Of a stretch of DNA of 64,000 bases, positions 9,313 through 18,941 are shown in pieces. The DNA is from Colwellia sp. 20A7 (lineage in GTDB: Bacteria > Pseudomonadota > Gammaproteobacteria > Enterobacterales > Alteromonadaceae), in NCBI RefSeq assembly GCF_009832865.1, contig NZ_CP047130.1:682001-746000 (forward strand). Reading direction: 5' to 3'. Made by a program: the position numbers and the translations under genes. The notes under the pieces were generated by a model. It was given only the letters and a program-made list of their open reading frames with translations. It was not told where the DNA came from and did not search any database. Each line of letters starts with the position of its first letter. Positions within the stretch are counted from its first letter, which is position 1.

Positions 9313-10488
9313 ATGAAAATTACCCATATAGAAGTATTTGATATTCATTGTCCGAAACGTCCCGCTTGGAACCCTGTTTTTGTTCGCATTCACACTGATG
9401 AAGGTATTAGCGGTGTTGGTGAAGCAGGTTTGGCATACGATTGGGGACACAGCGCGGCAGCAGCAATGCTGAAAGAGATCTCTGAAGCGGTTTTAATCGG
9501 TTTTAATCCGTTTAATACTGAGTTGTTATGGTCACGTATGCTTAGAGAAAGTTTTTGGGGCTTAGGTGGCGGACCGGTATTATATTCTGCCATGAGCGCC
9601 ATAGACACCGCACTTTGGGATATTAAAGCCAAAGCGTTAGGCGTGCCTGTTTATCAATTACTTGGCGGTAAAGTCAATGACAAGTTACGCACCTACGCTA
9701 GCCAATTACAATTTGATTGGGATAGCGATATCAAAAAACTTATTGAGCCAGAAGAATATGCACAAGCGGCGTTAAAAGCGGTAAGTGAAGGTTACGATGC
9801 AGTTAAAGTTGACCCGATTGTGTATAACAAAGATGGTAGTTCGTCGTTTGACCGAACTAAGCTTTTTACCCGGCCACAAATGCGTCTTTTCGGAGACAGA
9901 TTACGTGCCATTCGTGATGCGGTCGGTGAAGATGTTGATATCATTTTTGAATCTCACTCGCTTATGGGCGCGGCTTCCGCTATTCAAATGGGTAGAATTG
10001 TAGAAGAAGTTGACTGTATGATGTACGAAGAGCCGGTAAATTACTTAAACCCAGCTGTTCATAAAAAAGTGTCAGACAATGTTAATGTGCCTATTGCTGG
10101 CGGAGAGCGTTTATATCACCGCTGGGATGTGCGTCCTTACTTTGAAGATCAAAGTATTGATGTGTTACAACCGGATGTTGGCTTGTGTGGTGGCTTCACT
10201 GAAGCTAAAAAAGTGTGCGATTATGCTGATGTTTATGATATTCGTATTCAAGCCCATGTTTGTGGTGGCCCAGTAGCTACGGCAGCATCATTGCATTTAG
10301 AAACCGCTATTCCTAACTTCTTAATTCATGAACATCATACTTATGCCATTAAAGATTGGAATCGTGAATTATGTTTACAAGACCCTCAACCAGTAGATGG
10401 CTTCTTTCAAGTGACTGAAGTGCCAGGTATTGGTATTGAACTGAATGATGAAATAGTGAAACGTTCACCACATGTTACTATTAAATAA
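9313..10488 (+). CDS. Mandelate racemase/muconate lactonizing family enzyme (putative sugar-acid dehydratase)
   Basis: A 391-residue enolase-superfamily protein starting MKITHIEVFDI. The N-terminal capping domain (about 1-125) includes WDIKAKALGVPVYQLLGG. The barrel has Lys in YDAVKVDP, probable metal ligands in IFESHS, EEP and GGER, and the catalytic-region His in IQAHVCGGP. The pattern resembles galactonate-type dehydratases, which remove water from an aldonate. The first metal-ligand motif reads E-S-H where DgoD has D-F-H, so the exact substrate is open. It probably forms an operon with the aldolase gene. Confidence 0.83.
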   Translation: MKITHIEVFDIHCPKRPAWNPVFVRIHTDEGISGVGEAGLAYDWGHSAAAAMLKEISEAVLIGFNPFNTELLWSRMLRESFWGLGGGPVLYSAMSAIDTALWDIKAKALGVPVYQLLGGKVNDKLRTYASQLQFDWDSDIKKLIEPEEYAQAALKAVSEGYDAVKVDPIVYNKDGSSSFDRTKLFTRPQMRLFGDRLRAIRDAVGEDVDIIFESHSLMGAASAIQMGRIVEEVDCMMYEEPVNYLNPAVHKKVSDNVNVPIAGGERLYHRWDVRPYFEDQSIDVLQPDVGLCGGFTEAKKVCDYADVYDIRIQAHVCGGPVATAASLHLETAIPNFLIHEHHTYAIKDWNRELCLQDPQPVDGFFQVTEVPGIGIELNDEIVKRSPHVTIK

Positions 10489-10513
10489 TAGCTAAATGAT
10501 CGTTAAGTAATTA

Positions 10514-11410
10514 TTAACAATTTATAGCATACCAACGAAGCGCATTGTCATAACACAATGCGCTTTTTTCTTGTGTTGATAACGTTGTAATAAACTCATT
10601 ACTTATTATTGATTGCCAGTAATCTTGGTAATTATTATGACTAAACAAGCAGAGTGGAAAGTTACTCGCTAACATCATTCTATCTTTACCAAAAGTATTG
10701 AAAATTAATACTAAATTTTGTGTTAACCAATCTTGTTTATAATCTCTGTTGATCATTTCCCACCCTGAACATTTTATTGCCACGTGAGGGTAACCAGATA
10801 ATTTAAGTAAATTACTTTGCCAACGTTGCCATTCAATGGTCTCAATATTTCCAGGCGGAAAACCGGCATGATTAATGATGAAAGCAATATTCGTGTTATC
10901 ACTAATAACTTCACACAGCGCATTGGCTGGCGCATGTTCAGTTAATGGCAATTGTGCTTCAAAAACTAAGGTTTCATTTCGTTGATTAGCAAGTTCGTTA
11001 AACGTATTGAAATTTGCTAAAACCTGTTGATTGCTGAGTAAACTGAGTGCTTGTTCATCTAAAATATGACGAACGCCAATAAAAGAAGTTAATAGCGCTA
11101 ATTCATTAAGGCATTCATTAAATTGTTGACTCGAAAGCGTAAAATCAATGGCGGCTATTGCTCGAAAAGGCTTGTTACAGGTTTGCTCTAAATAGCTTAA
11201 TTCTCGCCAAGGCTGCTGATTATCAAAGCCTGCTTCAATATGCACAAAACCCGCTAAGGTTAATGAAGGTTGAAGGGCTAAGTCTTGTTCTGTATATGCT
11301 TTATTAATACGTGCTTTATCAGGCCAGAAGGGTGGATTTTCAGGTTTTAGCCAATGATAATCCCCTTTGGCTAAAGCAAACAAATGCAAATGTGGATCAA
11401 TTATTTTCAT
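10514..11410 (-). CDS. Amidohydrolase family protein (fuconolactonase-like)
   Basis: A 298-residue metal-dependent hydrolase starting MKIIDPHLHLFALAKGDYHW. The N-terminal DPHLHLF carries the metal-binding histidines and FIINHAGFPPG a later one. This subgroup includes sugar lactonases such as L-fuconolactonase, which open the lactone made by a sugar dehydrogenase. It follows the SDR gene by 27 bases on the same strand, so dehydrogenase plus lactonase is a sensible pair. It ends 25 bases from the converging enolase-superfamily gene. Confidence 0.8.
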   Translation of the reverse strand: MKIIDPHLHLFALAKGDYHWLKPENPPFWPDKARINKAYTEQDLALQPSLTLAGFVHIEAGFDNQQPWRELSYLEQTCNKPFRAIAAIDFTLSSQQFNECLNELALLTSFIGVRHILDEQALSLLSNQQVLANFNTFNELANQRNETLVFEAQLPLTEHAPANALCEVISDNTNIAFIINHAGFPPGNIETIEWQRWQSNLLKLSGYPHVAIKCSGWEMINRDYKQDWLTQNLVLIFNTFGKDRMMLASNFPLCLFSHNNYQDYWQSIISNEFITTLSTQEKSALCYDNALRWYAINC

Positions 11411-11437
11411 CTTTTACTCACACTTAACTCTACCATT

Positions 11438-12163
11438 TTATTGCGCAGTATAACCACCATCAATCACTTGTAAGCTGCCGGTGATAAATTTAGCTTTGTC
11501 TGATGCTAAAAATAAAACTAGCTCAGCCACTTCTTCAGGTTGCCCTAAACGGTTAAGTGGCTGCAAACTTTCTTCTTCACGATGAACCTCTGTTTTATCG
11601 GCACCCGATTTTTGGCAATAATTATCAATCGCTTGATGATATAAAGGGGTTTCAATGGTGCCGGGGCAGACCGCGTTGGCACGAATGTTAAATTGGGCAT
11701 AATCTAAGGCCGTGGTTTTCGCCATAGAAGCCAGCGCACTTTTACTTAAGTTATAAGCAAAGGAATTGTGCTTAGCAATAAGGGCTTGATCAGAGGACAT
11801 TAAAATAATAGCGCCACTGTTATTACTTTTCATATTAGGTAACACTGCTTTTATTGCCGCAAATGCACCTTTCACATTGATGCCTAATACTTTGTCAAAA
11901 TCAGCCTCACTAGTCTCTTCAATGTTCGCAGAAAAGTGAATACCTGCATTCGACACGAGTACATCAATCGTGTGTAGTTGGCTTATTCGGTTAATAATAC
12001 CGGTAACTTGGTCGATATTAGTGACATCACATAAACAAAATTCGCCTAATGTTGAAGGTGTTAAATCTAGATTGAAAACTAAATAATCATGCTTTAAAAA
12101 TAATTTAACTATGCTTAAACCTATACCTGAACTGCCGCCAGTTATAATACAAACCTTTTTCAT
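11438..12163 (-). CDS. SDR family oxidoreductase (putative sugar dehydrogenase)
   Basis: A classical short-chain dehydrogenase of 241 residues. It has the NAD(P) motif TGGSSGIG at residues 8-15, NAG(I) after strand 4, a catalytic Ser in LMSSDQ, and the YNLSK Tyr/Lys pair. The sequence PGTIETP follows the active site as usual. With the downstream lactonase-like gene it could oxidise a free sugar such as fucose to its lactone, or act later on a keto-deoxy acid. The substrate is inferred only from neighbours. Confidence 0.83.
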   Translation of the reverse strand: MKKVCIITGGSSGIGLSIVKLFLKHDYLVFNLDLTPSTLGEFCLCDVTNIDQVTGIINRISQLHTIDVLVSNAGIHFSANIEETSEADFDKVLGINVKGAFAAIKAVLPNMKSNNSGAIILMSSDQALIAKHNSFAYNLSKSALASMAKTTALDYAQFNIRANAVCPGTIETPLYHQAIDNYCQKSGADKTEVHREEESLQPLNRLGQPEEVAELVLFLASDKAKFITGSLQVIDGGYTAQ

Positions 12164-12310
12164 TAATCATCACTTTGTTGTTATTCACTCTTTGAAACTA
12201 AATCATACCGTTATCGTTAGGCGACTTCCATTTTCTTCTTACTATTATTTCGTTTCTTCTGCCTACTATTTCGTTATAATGACAGCAATTAAGTCAGTTG
12301 AGAATTTGTT

Positions 12311-12736
12311 ATGAAAGCATGTGGTGTAGAAATAAAAAGCAATGAAGCAATCATTTGTATTATGTCTAAAGAGAATAGTTTGTATGATATTCCTCAGACG
12401 CGAGTACAAAAATTAGCGTTAGATAATGCCGGTGATGCAGAAGAAGTGAAAAAGTTTCAGTTTACTTTTGCTAAGTTAATGGAAGATTATCAAGTAACGG
12501 ATGTGATTATTCGTGGACGTGCGTTAAAAGGTAAATTTGCTGGCGGCCCTATTGGCTTTAAAGTAGAGGCGGCAATTCAGTTAATACAAGATTTAAATGT
12601 TCAAATTTTAGCTGGCAGCTTTATTAAAAAAGAACTATCAAAAAGCCAAATCGACATCGATTTCCGTGATACTGGTTTGAAGCAATATCAAGAACAGGCT
12701 TTTGATACTGTATTTGCTTTCTTAGAAGGTCATTAA
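12311..12736 (+). CDS. DUF3010 family protein
   Basis: A 141-residue soluble protein starting MKACGVEIKSNEAIICIM. The conserved blocks IIRGRALKGKFAGGPIGFK and the DFRDTGLKQYQEQAFD tail identify the DUF3010 family, common in Alteromonadales and Vibrionales. The fold probably resembles RNase H, based on the alternating strand pattern at the N-terminus; this is an inference. No function is established. The gene is divergent from the SDR gene and stands alone. Confidence 0.8.
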   Translation: MKACGVEIKSNEAIICIMSKENSLYDIPQTRVQKLALDNAGDAEEVKKFQFTFAKLMEDYQVTDVIIRGRALKGKFAGGPIGFKVEAAIQLIQDLNVQILAGSFIKKELSKSQIDIDFRDTGLKQYQEQAFDTVFAFLEGH

Positions 12737-12828
12737 ATAGTTTTATCATTATTAGTATGATAACTTTTGTAAAGCACTAATAAAGAATGTGTGTATTTAT
12801 AAGCAGAAAAAGAGTATCAACTTTTTGT

Positions 12829-12851
12829 AAGGAGTATCTTATTACTCCTTT
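12829..12851 (+). terminator. Possible terminator after the DUF3010 gene
   Basis: AAGGAGTA and TACTCCTT form an 8-bp stem around a 6-nt loop, followed only by TTTG. It lies about 95 bases past the DUF3010 stop. The weak T-tract makes termination uncertain. Confidence 0.4.
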
Positions 12852-13001
12852 GTTGGGCTCGAATCCAAATTACATCAGGTGATTTAAAATTAAACTATGA
12901 ATTCTGAATCAACTAAGTAGCTATTATAAAATAATAAAAATCACTTAACTTTAGGTATTAACGTTAGATATCAATTTTAGGTGTTAGCTTTAGGAAATGT
13001 T

Positions 13002-14984
13002 ATGAAGGAACCTATGCGTCAACTCTATAAAGTAATATTACTAACCACTATTATTATGCTTCAAGCTTGTGGTAGTTCAGAAGATAAAACTGTTTTTTCT
13101 ATTTCTGCTGATGTGAGTGAAGTTAATTTTAGTAGTGAATTTTTACAAGAGTCAACAGAGACCATTGCAATAAATGTAGATTTTGTTGGTGATGGTGTAT
13201 TAGTTGGTTTCCCTCCAGACGCATCTTCTGCTCCTTGGTTAGAATATCGAACTGAAAACGTTACCGAGAACTCAGCTATTATTCTCATTGATGTTATTAA
13301 TGCTCAGTTCCTACTGGCTGACACGTATGAAACAACGTTACGGTTAGCGACAAGTAATGAAGACTCAAGTAAGTTTTCTTTTCATGATATTGATATTTCG
13401 TTATTAATTTGGAATTTAGCGGTAGATACTGAAAAAGTCAGCTATAACGGCACTTTTGGTGATGAAACTATTCCTGCACAAAGCATTTCTATATTAACTG
13501 AAGAGAAGGAATGGACCGCAAGTACAGACGTTGACTGGTTGTCATTAGATGTTACTTCAGGTACCGGTGAAACTGAAATAGTTGTTACCCCTGATATCAG
13601 TGAATTTACTGAGTCTGGTTTACAACAAGGTAATATTATCTTAACGGATGTTGATTCAGGCGATATAAAATTAGTACCAGTAGAAGTAGCGTTAGATAAT
13701 GTTTATTTACTTGCAGACCAAACTGCAGTGGCCTTAAGTTCAACTAATAATGCTTCAACATTAGAAAAAACAATCACAATTGGTAATAACACGGATTTAA
13801 ATATTAATTGGACAGCGTCAACCGACGCTAATTGGCTGACGTTGACAAAAGTTAATGATGGGCAATTAAAAATAACAGCTGATTCAAGCCTTGCATCAGC
13901 GAATAATAATTCATCGGCTCAAGTGATTATTTCTGCTGACTCCGATATAGCAGCGATCAGTGAAACAATTACTATCAATTTTTATAACAGTAGCCAAGAT
14001 GTAAGTAATAACGTTATTACGCCGTTAGCTATCAATAGTAGTGAGATCTTTACTTCCCCATTAAAGCCTGTCTTTTATCTTGGTGTAGGAAATGAGCTAC
14101 TTACTTACCATCAATATACTGGTGAGCTTGAGTCTAGTGTAGAAATCTCTCCTGAAGGAACTATTCTAGAACAATTCATCATGCACCCCAATGGTGATTA
14201 TTTGTTGGTAAAAGCTACTGAAACAGTAATACAAGAAGATGAGACTACAGCTGAAGTGGTTCATCGCTATAGCGTTTCACTTGACGATTACACTATTACT
14301 GAAATTATTGACACAGACATCATTAGTGAGCCAATCGCTATTGTTCGTTTGTCAGGGCGTTATTTTGTCATCACGCAAGCATTTGAGTTTGCGGATGAAA
14401 ATCTTAATGTACTGCTTTGGGATGCTCCCAATGCGTTTCTTGTCAGTAAAGTAGCTGCCGCGTCTCAAGCTAATACACTGTTTGCTTTAGATAATAATAC
14501 GGCTAGTTTTAAGCGTTATATTCCACAGGTAAATGACTTTGGTGATAATAAAGTTTCAGTTTCGTTAACGCATCAATACCACCCTGAATTATTAGCTGAC
14601 GGGCAGCTTATCTTTGACTTTATGGTGACGAGTGATGAAGCTAATATTTATGCGCTTAGTCAAAGTAGTGAATGGATTAGTTTTGATGGCGATAACTTCG
14701 TTGATAATGGTTTATTAGAAGCTAACGCAAATGTTGTGACACTCTATTTAGCTAAAAATGGTGATAATCAGCCAAACTATTTCAGATTCAATAGCGCTAA
14801 TGAACTGGGTTTTTATTTAGATGCTTATGATAACCACCAAACTATTTCCTCAACCACCTATACTCAAGGTGGACAGCCAGCTAACCTCAAGTTATCTAGC
14901 GATGATCAACGTTTAATTATTTATGTTGATTCATCAAGTAATACTGACCTTGATTCTCAAGTAGAGCTAGTAAGCATGCCATAA
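13002..14984 (+). CDS. Exported lipoprotein with BACON-like repeats
   Basis: A cell-envelope lipoprotein of 660 residues. The signal peptide ends in the lipobox LQAC, giving a mature Cys followed by GSSEDK. Two beta-sandwich repeats carry the BACON-like pattern EWTASTDVDWLSLDVTSGTG and NWTASTDANWLTLTK. The C-terminal half reads like repeated propeller blades. The ATG at 13002 is chosen because AGGAA sits 5 bases upstream; a GTG at 12981 and an ATG at 13014 are alternatives. BACON domains are usually linked to carbohydrate or surface binding. No catalytic motif is seen and no partner gene adjoins it. Confidence 0.72.
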   Translation: MKEPMRQLYKVILLTTIIMLQACGSSEDKTVFSISADVSEVNFSSEFLQESTETIAINVDFVGDGVLVGFPPDASSAPWLEYRTENVTENSAIILIDVINAQFLLADTYETTLRLATSNEDSSKFSFHDIDISLLIWNLAVDTEKVSYNGTFGDETIPAQSISILTEEKEWTASTDVDWLSLDVTSGTGETEIVVTPDISEFTESGLQQGNIILTDVDSGDIKLVPVEVALDNVYLLADQTAVALSSTNNASTLEKTITIGNNTDLNINWTASTDANWLTLTKVNDGQLKITADSSLASANNNSSAQVIISADSDIAAISETITINFYNSSQDVSNNVITPLAINSSEIFTSPLKPVFYLGVGNELLTYHQYTGELESSVEISPEGTILEQFIMHPNGDYLLVKATETVIQEDETTAEVVHRYSVSLDDYTITEIIDTDIISEPIAIVRLSGRYFVITQAFEFADENLNVLLWDAPNAFLVSKVAAASQANTLFALDNNTASFKRYIPQVNDFGDNKVSVSLTHQYHPELLADGQLIFDFMVTSDEANIYALSQSSEWISFDGDNFVDNGLLEANANVVTLYLAKNGDNQPNYFRFNSANELGFYLDAYDNHQTISSTTYTQGGQPANLKLSSDDQRLIIYVDSSSNTDLDSQVELVSMP

Positions 14985-15010
14985 TAGTATTCTTTACTAT
15001 TCTAAATACT

Positions 15011-15036
15011 AAAAGGAGCATTTTGCTCCTTTTTTG
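15011..15036 (+). terminator. Rho-independent terminator after the BACON-like lipoprotein
   Basis: AAAAGGAGCA pairs exactly with TGCTCCTTTT around a TTT loop, and the right arm runs on into a T-tract. It lies 26 bases past the stop codon. Confidence 0.85.
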
Positions 15037-15208
15037 CTTTTTAAGCTTAGCCTAATAACCAGTACGTATAAAAAACCATCAACATGGATGAAAATCTTCT
15101 TTCAAAAAAGTGAATAACATGATTTAATCAAACAACTGTTTGAGGTCAGACCACTGACTGTTTGTGTCAGTTATTATAAATTGACAAAATAAATATTGGA
15201 GAAGCACT

Positions 15209-17005
15209 ATGCCAGAATATAAAGCACCGATTAGAGACATGAAGTTTGTCATGCAAGAGCTACTTGACTGCGATACCCATTATCAAAAATTAGGTTATGA
15301 AGATGCTAGCCTTGATATGGTTGACGCTATTATGAGTGAAGCTGCTAAGTTCACAGAGCAAGTTATTGCTCCTATTAATAAAAGTGGTGATGAACAAGGC
15401 TGTACTTGGACTGATGGCGTAGTAACTACTCCAGATGGCTTTAAAGAAGCCTACCAACAGTATGTTGAAGGCGGTTGGCCAACATTAGCACAAAACGTTG
15501 ATTTTGGCGGGCAAGGCCTACCTCACTCATTGAATACTGCGTTAAACGAATTCTTTTCTGCTGCTAACCATAGTTTTGCTATGTATCCCGGCTTAAGTCA
15601 CGGTGCCTTAGCAACAATTGAAGAGCATGGTAGCGAAGTTCAAAAAAATACTTTTATGCCTAAATTGGTTGAAGGTACTTGGACAGGCACTATGTGTTTA
15701 ACTGAACCTCATTGTGGTACAGATTTAGGCATGTTGCGCACAAAAGCAGAGCTCAATGATGATGGTAGCTATGCAATTACCGGGACAAAAATCTTTATTT
15801 CAGCGGGCGAGCATGATTTATCTGACAATATTGTTCATATAGTTATTGCCAGAATTCCAGGTTCTCCAGAAGGAAGTCGTGGTATCTCATTGTTTATCGT
15901 ACCTAAATTCAACGTAACCGACGCTGGTGAAGTTAGCGATAGAAACGCGGTAACTTGTGGTTCAATTGAACATAAAATGGGTATCAATGCTAACGCTACG
16001 TGTGTGATCAATTTTGATGGCGCAAAAGGCTATTTAATTGGTGAAATTAACCGTGGTTTAAATTGCATGTTTACCTTTATGAATGCTGCACGTTTGGGGG
16101 TTGCTAGTGAAGGTGTTGCAGCAGCAGATGCTTCTTTTCAAGGTGCATTAGCTTACGCTCAAGATAGATTACAAATGCGTTCTTTATCAGGTGTGAAAAA
16201 TCCAAACGGACCAGCCGATCCTATTATTGTACATCCTGATGTTCGTCGTATGCTACTAACACAAAAATCTATTGCTGAAGGTGGCCGAGCATTAATTGGT
16301 TATTTAGCGCAATTAGTTGATATTGGTCATGCAAGTAAAGATGAAGCTGAAAAAGCAATAGCCGAAAGTAAATTAGCGCTATTAACACCTATTGCTAAAG
16401 CCTTCTTAACTGAGCTAGGCTTAGAATGTACAAGTCATGGCGTACAAGTATTTGGTGGTCATGGCTTTATTAAAGAGTGGGGCATGGAACAGTTAATGCG
16501 TGATACTAAAATTAGCTGCTTATACGAAGGTACTACCGGTATTCAAGCACTTGATTTATTAGCACGTAAGATTTTAGGCTCGAAAGGTGAGATATTGAAA
16601 CCGTTTGGTGCTGAAGTTACCGCATTCTGTGTTGCCAATGCCGGCGATGAAGCGATGCAGGAATTCATTCAACCTATTATGACCTTTGGTGGTGATTGGC
16701 AGAAAATGACTGAAACCTTAGGTTTGAAAGCAATGCAGAACCCTGATGAAATTGGTGCTGCATCGGTAGATTACTTGATGTATTCAGGTTATTTAACCTT
16801 GGCTTATTTCTGGGCGAAAATGGCGAAAGTAGCACAAGAGAAATTAGCGGCTAGTGATGACGATAAAGCTTTTTATCAAGCTAAAATCAAAACAGCACGT
16901 TTCTATTTTCAACGAATTTTACCAAGAGCAAACGGCCATGCAGCTTGTGTAGCTAATGGTGCTGAATCAATGATGGCATTAGATAGCGAAGAATTTATTT
17001 TCTAA
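15209..17005 (+). CDS. Acyl-CoA dehydrogenase, DmdC-like long form
   Basis: A 598-residue FAD enzyme that introduces a trans-2 double bond into an acyl-CoA. It is longer than classical 380-residue members, with an extra C-terminal domain from about residue 470. The FAD/substrate block TMCLTEPHCGTDLG, the HGVQVFGGHGF region and the probable catalytic Glu in YEGTTGIQALDLL identify the long subgroup that includes 3-methylthiopropionyl-CoA dehydrogenase and FadE5-like enzymes. In marine bacteria the substrate could be a fatty acyl-CoA or a DMSP product; the sequence alone does not decide. It stands alone, with a terminator behind it. Confidence 0.85.
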   Translation: MPEYKAPIRDMKFVMQELLDCDTHYQKLGYEDASLDMVDAIMSEAAKFTEQVIAPINKSGDEQGCTWTDGVVTTPDGFKEAYQQYVEGGWPTLAQNVDFGGQGLPHSLNTALNEFFSAANHSFAMYPGLSHGALATIEEHGSEVQKNTFMPKLVEGTWTGTMCLTEPHCGTDLGMLRTKAELNDDGSYAITGTKIFISAGEHDLSDNIVHIVIARIPGSPEGSRGISLFIVPKFNVTDAGEVSDRNAVTCGSIEHKMGINANATCVINFDGAKGYLIGEINRGLNCMFTFMNAARLGVASEGVAAADASFQGALAYAQDRLQMRSLSGVKNPNGPADPIIVHPDVRRMLLTQKSIAEGGRALIGYLAQLVDIGHASKDEAEKAIAESKLALLTPIAKAFLTELGLECTSHGVQVFGGHGFIKEWGMEQLMRDTKISCLYEGTTGIQALDLLARKILGSKGEILKPFGAEVTAFCVANAGDEAMQEFIQPIMTFGGDWQKMTETLGLKAMQNPDEIGAASVDYLMYSGYLTLAYFWAKMAKVAQEKLAASDDDKAFYQAKIKTARFYFQRILPRANGHAACVANGAESMMALDSEEFIF

Positions 17006-17025
17006 GTATATCTGCTGTGTTATCT

Positions 17026-17056
17026 AAAAAAGGGAAGCTATATGCTTCCCTTTTTT
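17026..17056. terminator. Bidirectional terminator between convergent genes
   Basis: AAAAAAGGGAAGC pairs exactly with GCTTCCCTTTTTT around TATAT, giving a T-tract in both directions. It lies between the acyl-CoA dehydrogenase gene (plus) and the GMC oxidoreductase gene (minus). Confidence 0.88.
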
Positions 17057-17138
17057 ATTAAATTTCGGTAGTCGTCTACTTTTATAAGCGACCATTAGCT
17101 CGTTTATGACGTTATAGAATACGTTTAATCGTTAGTCA

Positions 17139-18773
17139 CTATGAATACTCGGCTAAAATAACATCGGCTATTTTAGCCGCTATCATAATTGTCGGGGCAT
17201 TAGTATTACCACTGATTAAGGTTGGCATTATTGAGGCATCAATAACACGTAACTTATTCAAACCATAAACTTTTAATGTTTGGTCGACAACAGCCATGTC
17301 ATCATTACCCATCTTACATGTACCAACAGGGTGATAGATGGTATTAGCTTTGTTTTTCAAAAACATTAAAATTTCTTCATCTGTTTGTGTTTTCTCGCCA
17401 GGGAATATTTCCGAACCATTATTTTCACTAAGCGGTGATTGAGATAAAATTGAGCGAGCAACTTTTACTGCTTGAATCATATCTTGTTGGTCGTCTTCAT
17501 GGCTTAGCATATTTAACGTGATTTTTGGGTGAAGGCTTACTTTATTACCGTATAAGGTGACACTGCCTCGACTCTTAGGTCGAAGTAAACAGGCATGTAG
17601 TGAAATACCATAGTTAAGTTGCATCTTTAAATTACGGCCATGATCATCAAAGGCCGCAGGAATAAAATGTAGTTGTAAATCAGGTCTAAGTAAATCAGGT
17701 TTTGATTTGATAAAGCCACCCGACTCGGCAACGGCAGAGGTTAATATTCCACAACGGTTGTCGTTTACTGTTTTATTATTTGATGAAAGAGGAAAGTACT
17801 TTAGCGCTTGTGTGAACAACCACCAAGCTGCTTTTGGGCGAAGTGCTAATAAATCATGACGGTTATGTTTATTTACTATCACAATATCTGGGTGATCTTG
17901 TAAATTTTGTCCCACGCCAGATAATTCATGCACCAGGGGGATATTATGTTTAGTGAGTTCTGCTTTTGAGCCTACCCCAGATAACATTAATAATTGTGGT
18001 GAATTAAAGGCGCCGGCACTTAATAGCACTTCTTTTTTTACGAAAATATTGTGCTGCTTGCCTTTTACGTTGTAGCAAACTCCCGTAGCTGCTTTATTCT
18101 CGTTAATTAATATTTTCTGTACTTGAGCATCAGTAATAACGGTTAAATTTTCACGATGAAGATTAGGTGTTAAAAAAGCTTTAGCGGCACTGCAACGTTG
18201 TCCATGTTTTTGTGTGACTTGGTAATAGCCAACGCCTTCTTGGTTTTCGCTATTAAAATCATTATTAAATACAAAGCCAGCTTGCTGGGCTGAAGAGATG
18301 AAATCATCGTGTATTGGTGGTTTAGAGCGTGAATCAGCAACGTTTAACGCGCCGCCAATACCATGAAATTCACTCTCGCCACGTTCTTGATGTTGTGTAT
18401 TTTTAAAATAAGGTAAAACATCATTAAATGACCAACCTTTATTACCCAGTGCTTCCCAATGGTCGTAATCTTCTTTCTGTCCACGGGTGTATAACATTGC
18501 ATTAATAGAGCTACTACCGCCTAATGTTTTTCCTCGCGGATTAAATATTTCTCTATTATTTTGTGATGATTCAGGTGCAGAGTGAAATTGCCAATTACGA
18601 ACATTATCTTTGATTAATTCGATAATCCCTATCGGCATATGAATGCTCCAGTGACTATCCTTAGGGCCGGCTTCTAATAAACAAATTTGATATTTACCAC
18701 AAGCGGATAATTTGTCAGCTAACACGCATCCCGCCGAGCCAGCACCAATAATAATAAAATCAAAATTATTCAT
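17139..18773 (-). CDS. GMC family FAD-dependent oxidoreductase (choline/alcohol dehydrogenase-like)
   Basis: A 544-residue flavoprotein. The start at 18773 gives MNNFDFIIIGAGSAGCVLAD, with the dinucleotide-binding motif at the N-terminus and a GAGGAAA ribosome binding site; an upstream in-frame extension is not needed. GMC signature one is in GKTLGGSSSINAMLYTRG, signature two near GAFNSPQLLMLSGVG, and the active-site His in YHPVGTCKMG. The family oxidises alcohols to aldehydes, for example choline or aliphatic alcohols, usually at the membrane. No betaine genes are adjacent, so the substrate is open. Confidence 0.84.
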   Translation of the reverse strand: MNNFDFIIIGAGSAGCVLADKLSACGKYQICLLEAGPKDSHWSIHMPIGIIELIKDNVRNWQFHSAPESSQNNREIFNPRGKTLGGSSSINAMLYTRGQKEDYDHWEALGNKGWSFNDVLPYFKNTQHQERGESEFHGIGGALNVADSRSKPPIHDDFISSAQQAGFVFNNDFNSENQEGVGYYQVTQKHGQRCSAAKAFLTPNLHRENLTVITDAQVQKILINENKAATGVCYNVKGKQHNIFVKKEVLLSAGAFNSPQLLMLSGVGSKAELTKHNIPLVHELSGVGQNLQDHPDIVIVNKHNRHDLLALRPKAAWWLFTQALKYFPLSSNNKTVNDNRCGILTSAVAESGGFIKSKPDLLRPDLQLHFIPAAFDDHGRNLKMQLNYGISLHACLLRPKSRGSVTLYGNKVSLHPKITLNMLSHEDDQQDMIQAVKVARSILSQSPLSENNGSEIFPGEKTQTDEEILMFLKNKANTIYHPVGTCKMGNDDMAVVDQTLKVYGLNKLRVIDASIMPTLISGNTNAPTIMIAAKIADVILAEYS

Positions 18774-18941
18774 AAAGCTTTCCTCTACAAAATAGGTCAG
18801 ACCACTATGAGCTAAATTATTGATGATTTCAAGATTAATGATTAAGGGCATTTTAGTAAAAAGTATTACGGTTTTTTGTTTTATTTTTTGAAATAATAAG
18901 TATGCTGTGATCAAAATAAATAACAAAGATCATGAATAACA

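Noticed and set aside
12214..12222. GTTAGGC upstream of the SDR gene as an integron core site
   Set aside because: No imperfect inverted repeat surrounds it; a seven-base match alone is expected by chance.
12111..12314. Plus-strand frame across the SDR start and its upstream gap
   Set aside because: No ribosome binding site or family pattern; it is antisense to the SDR gene start.
18774..18926. N-terminal extension of the GMC oxidoreductase
   Set aside because: The cofactor motif starts right after the ATG at 18773, which has a good ribosome binding site; the upstream part is not family-like.
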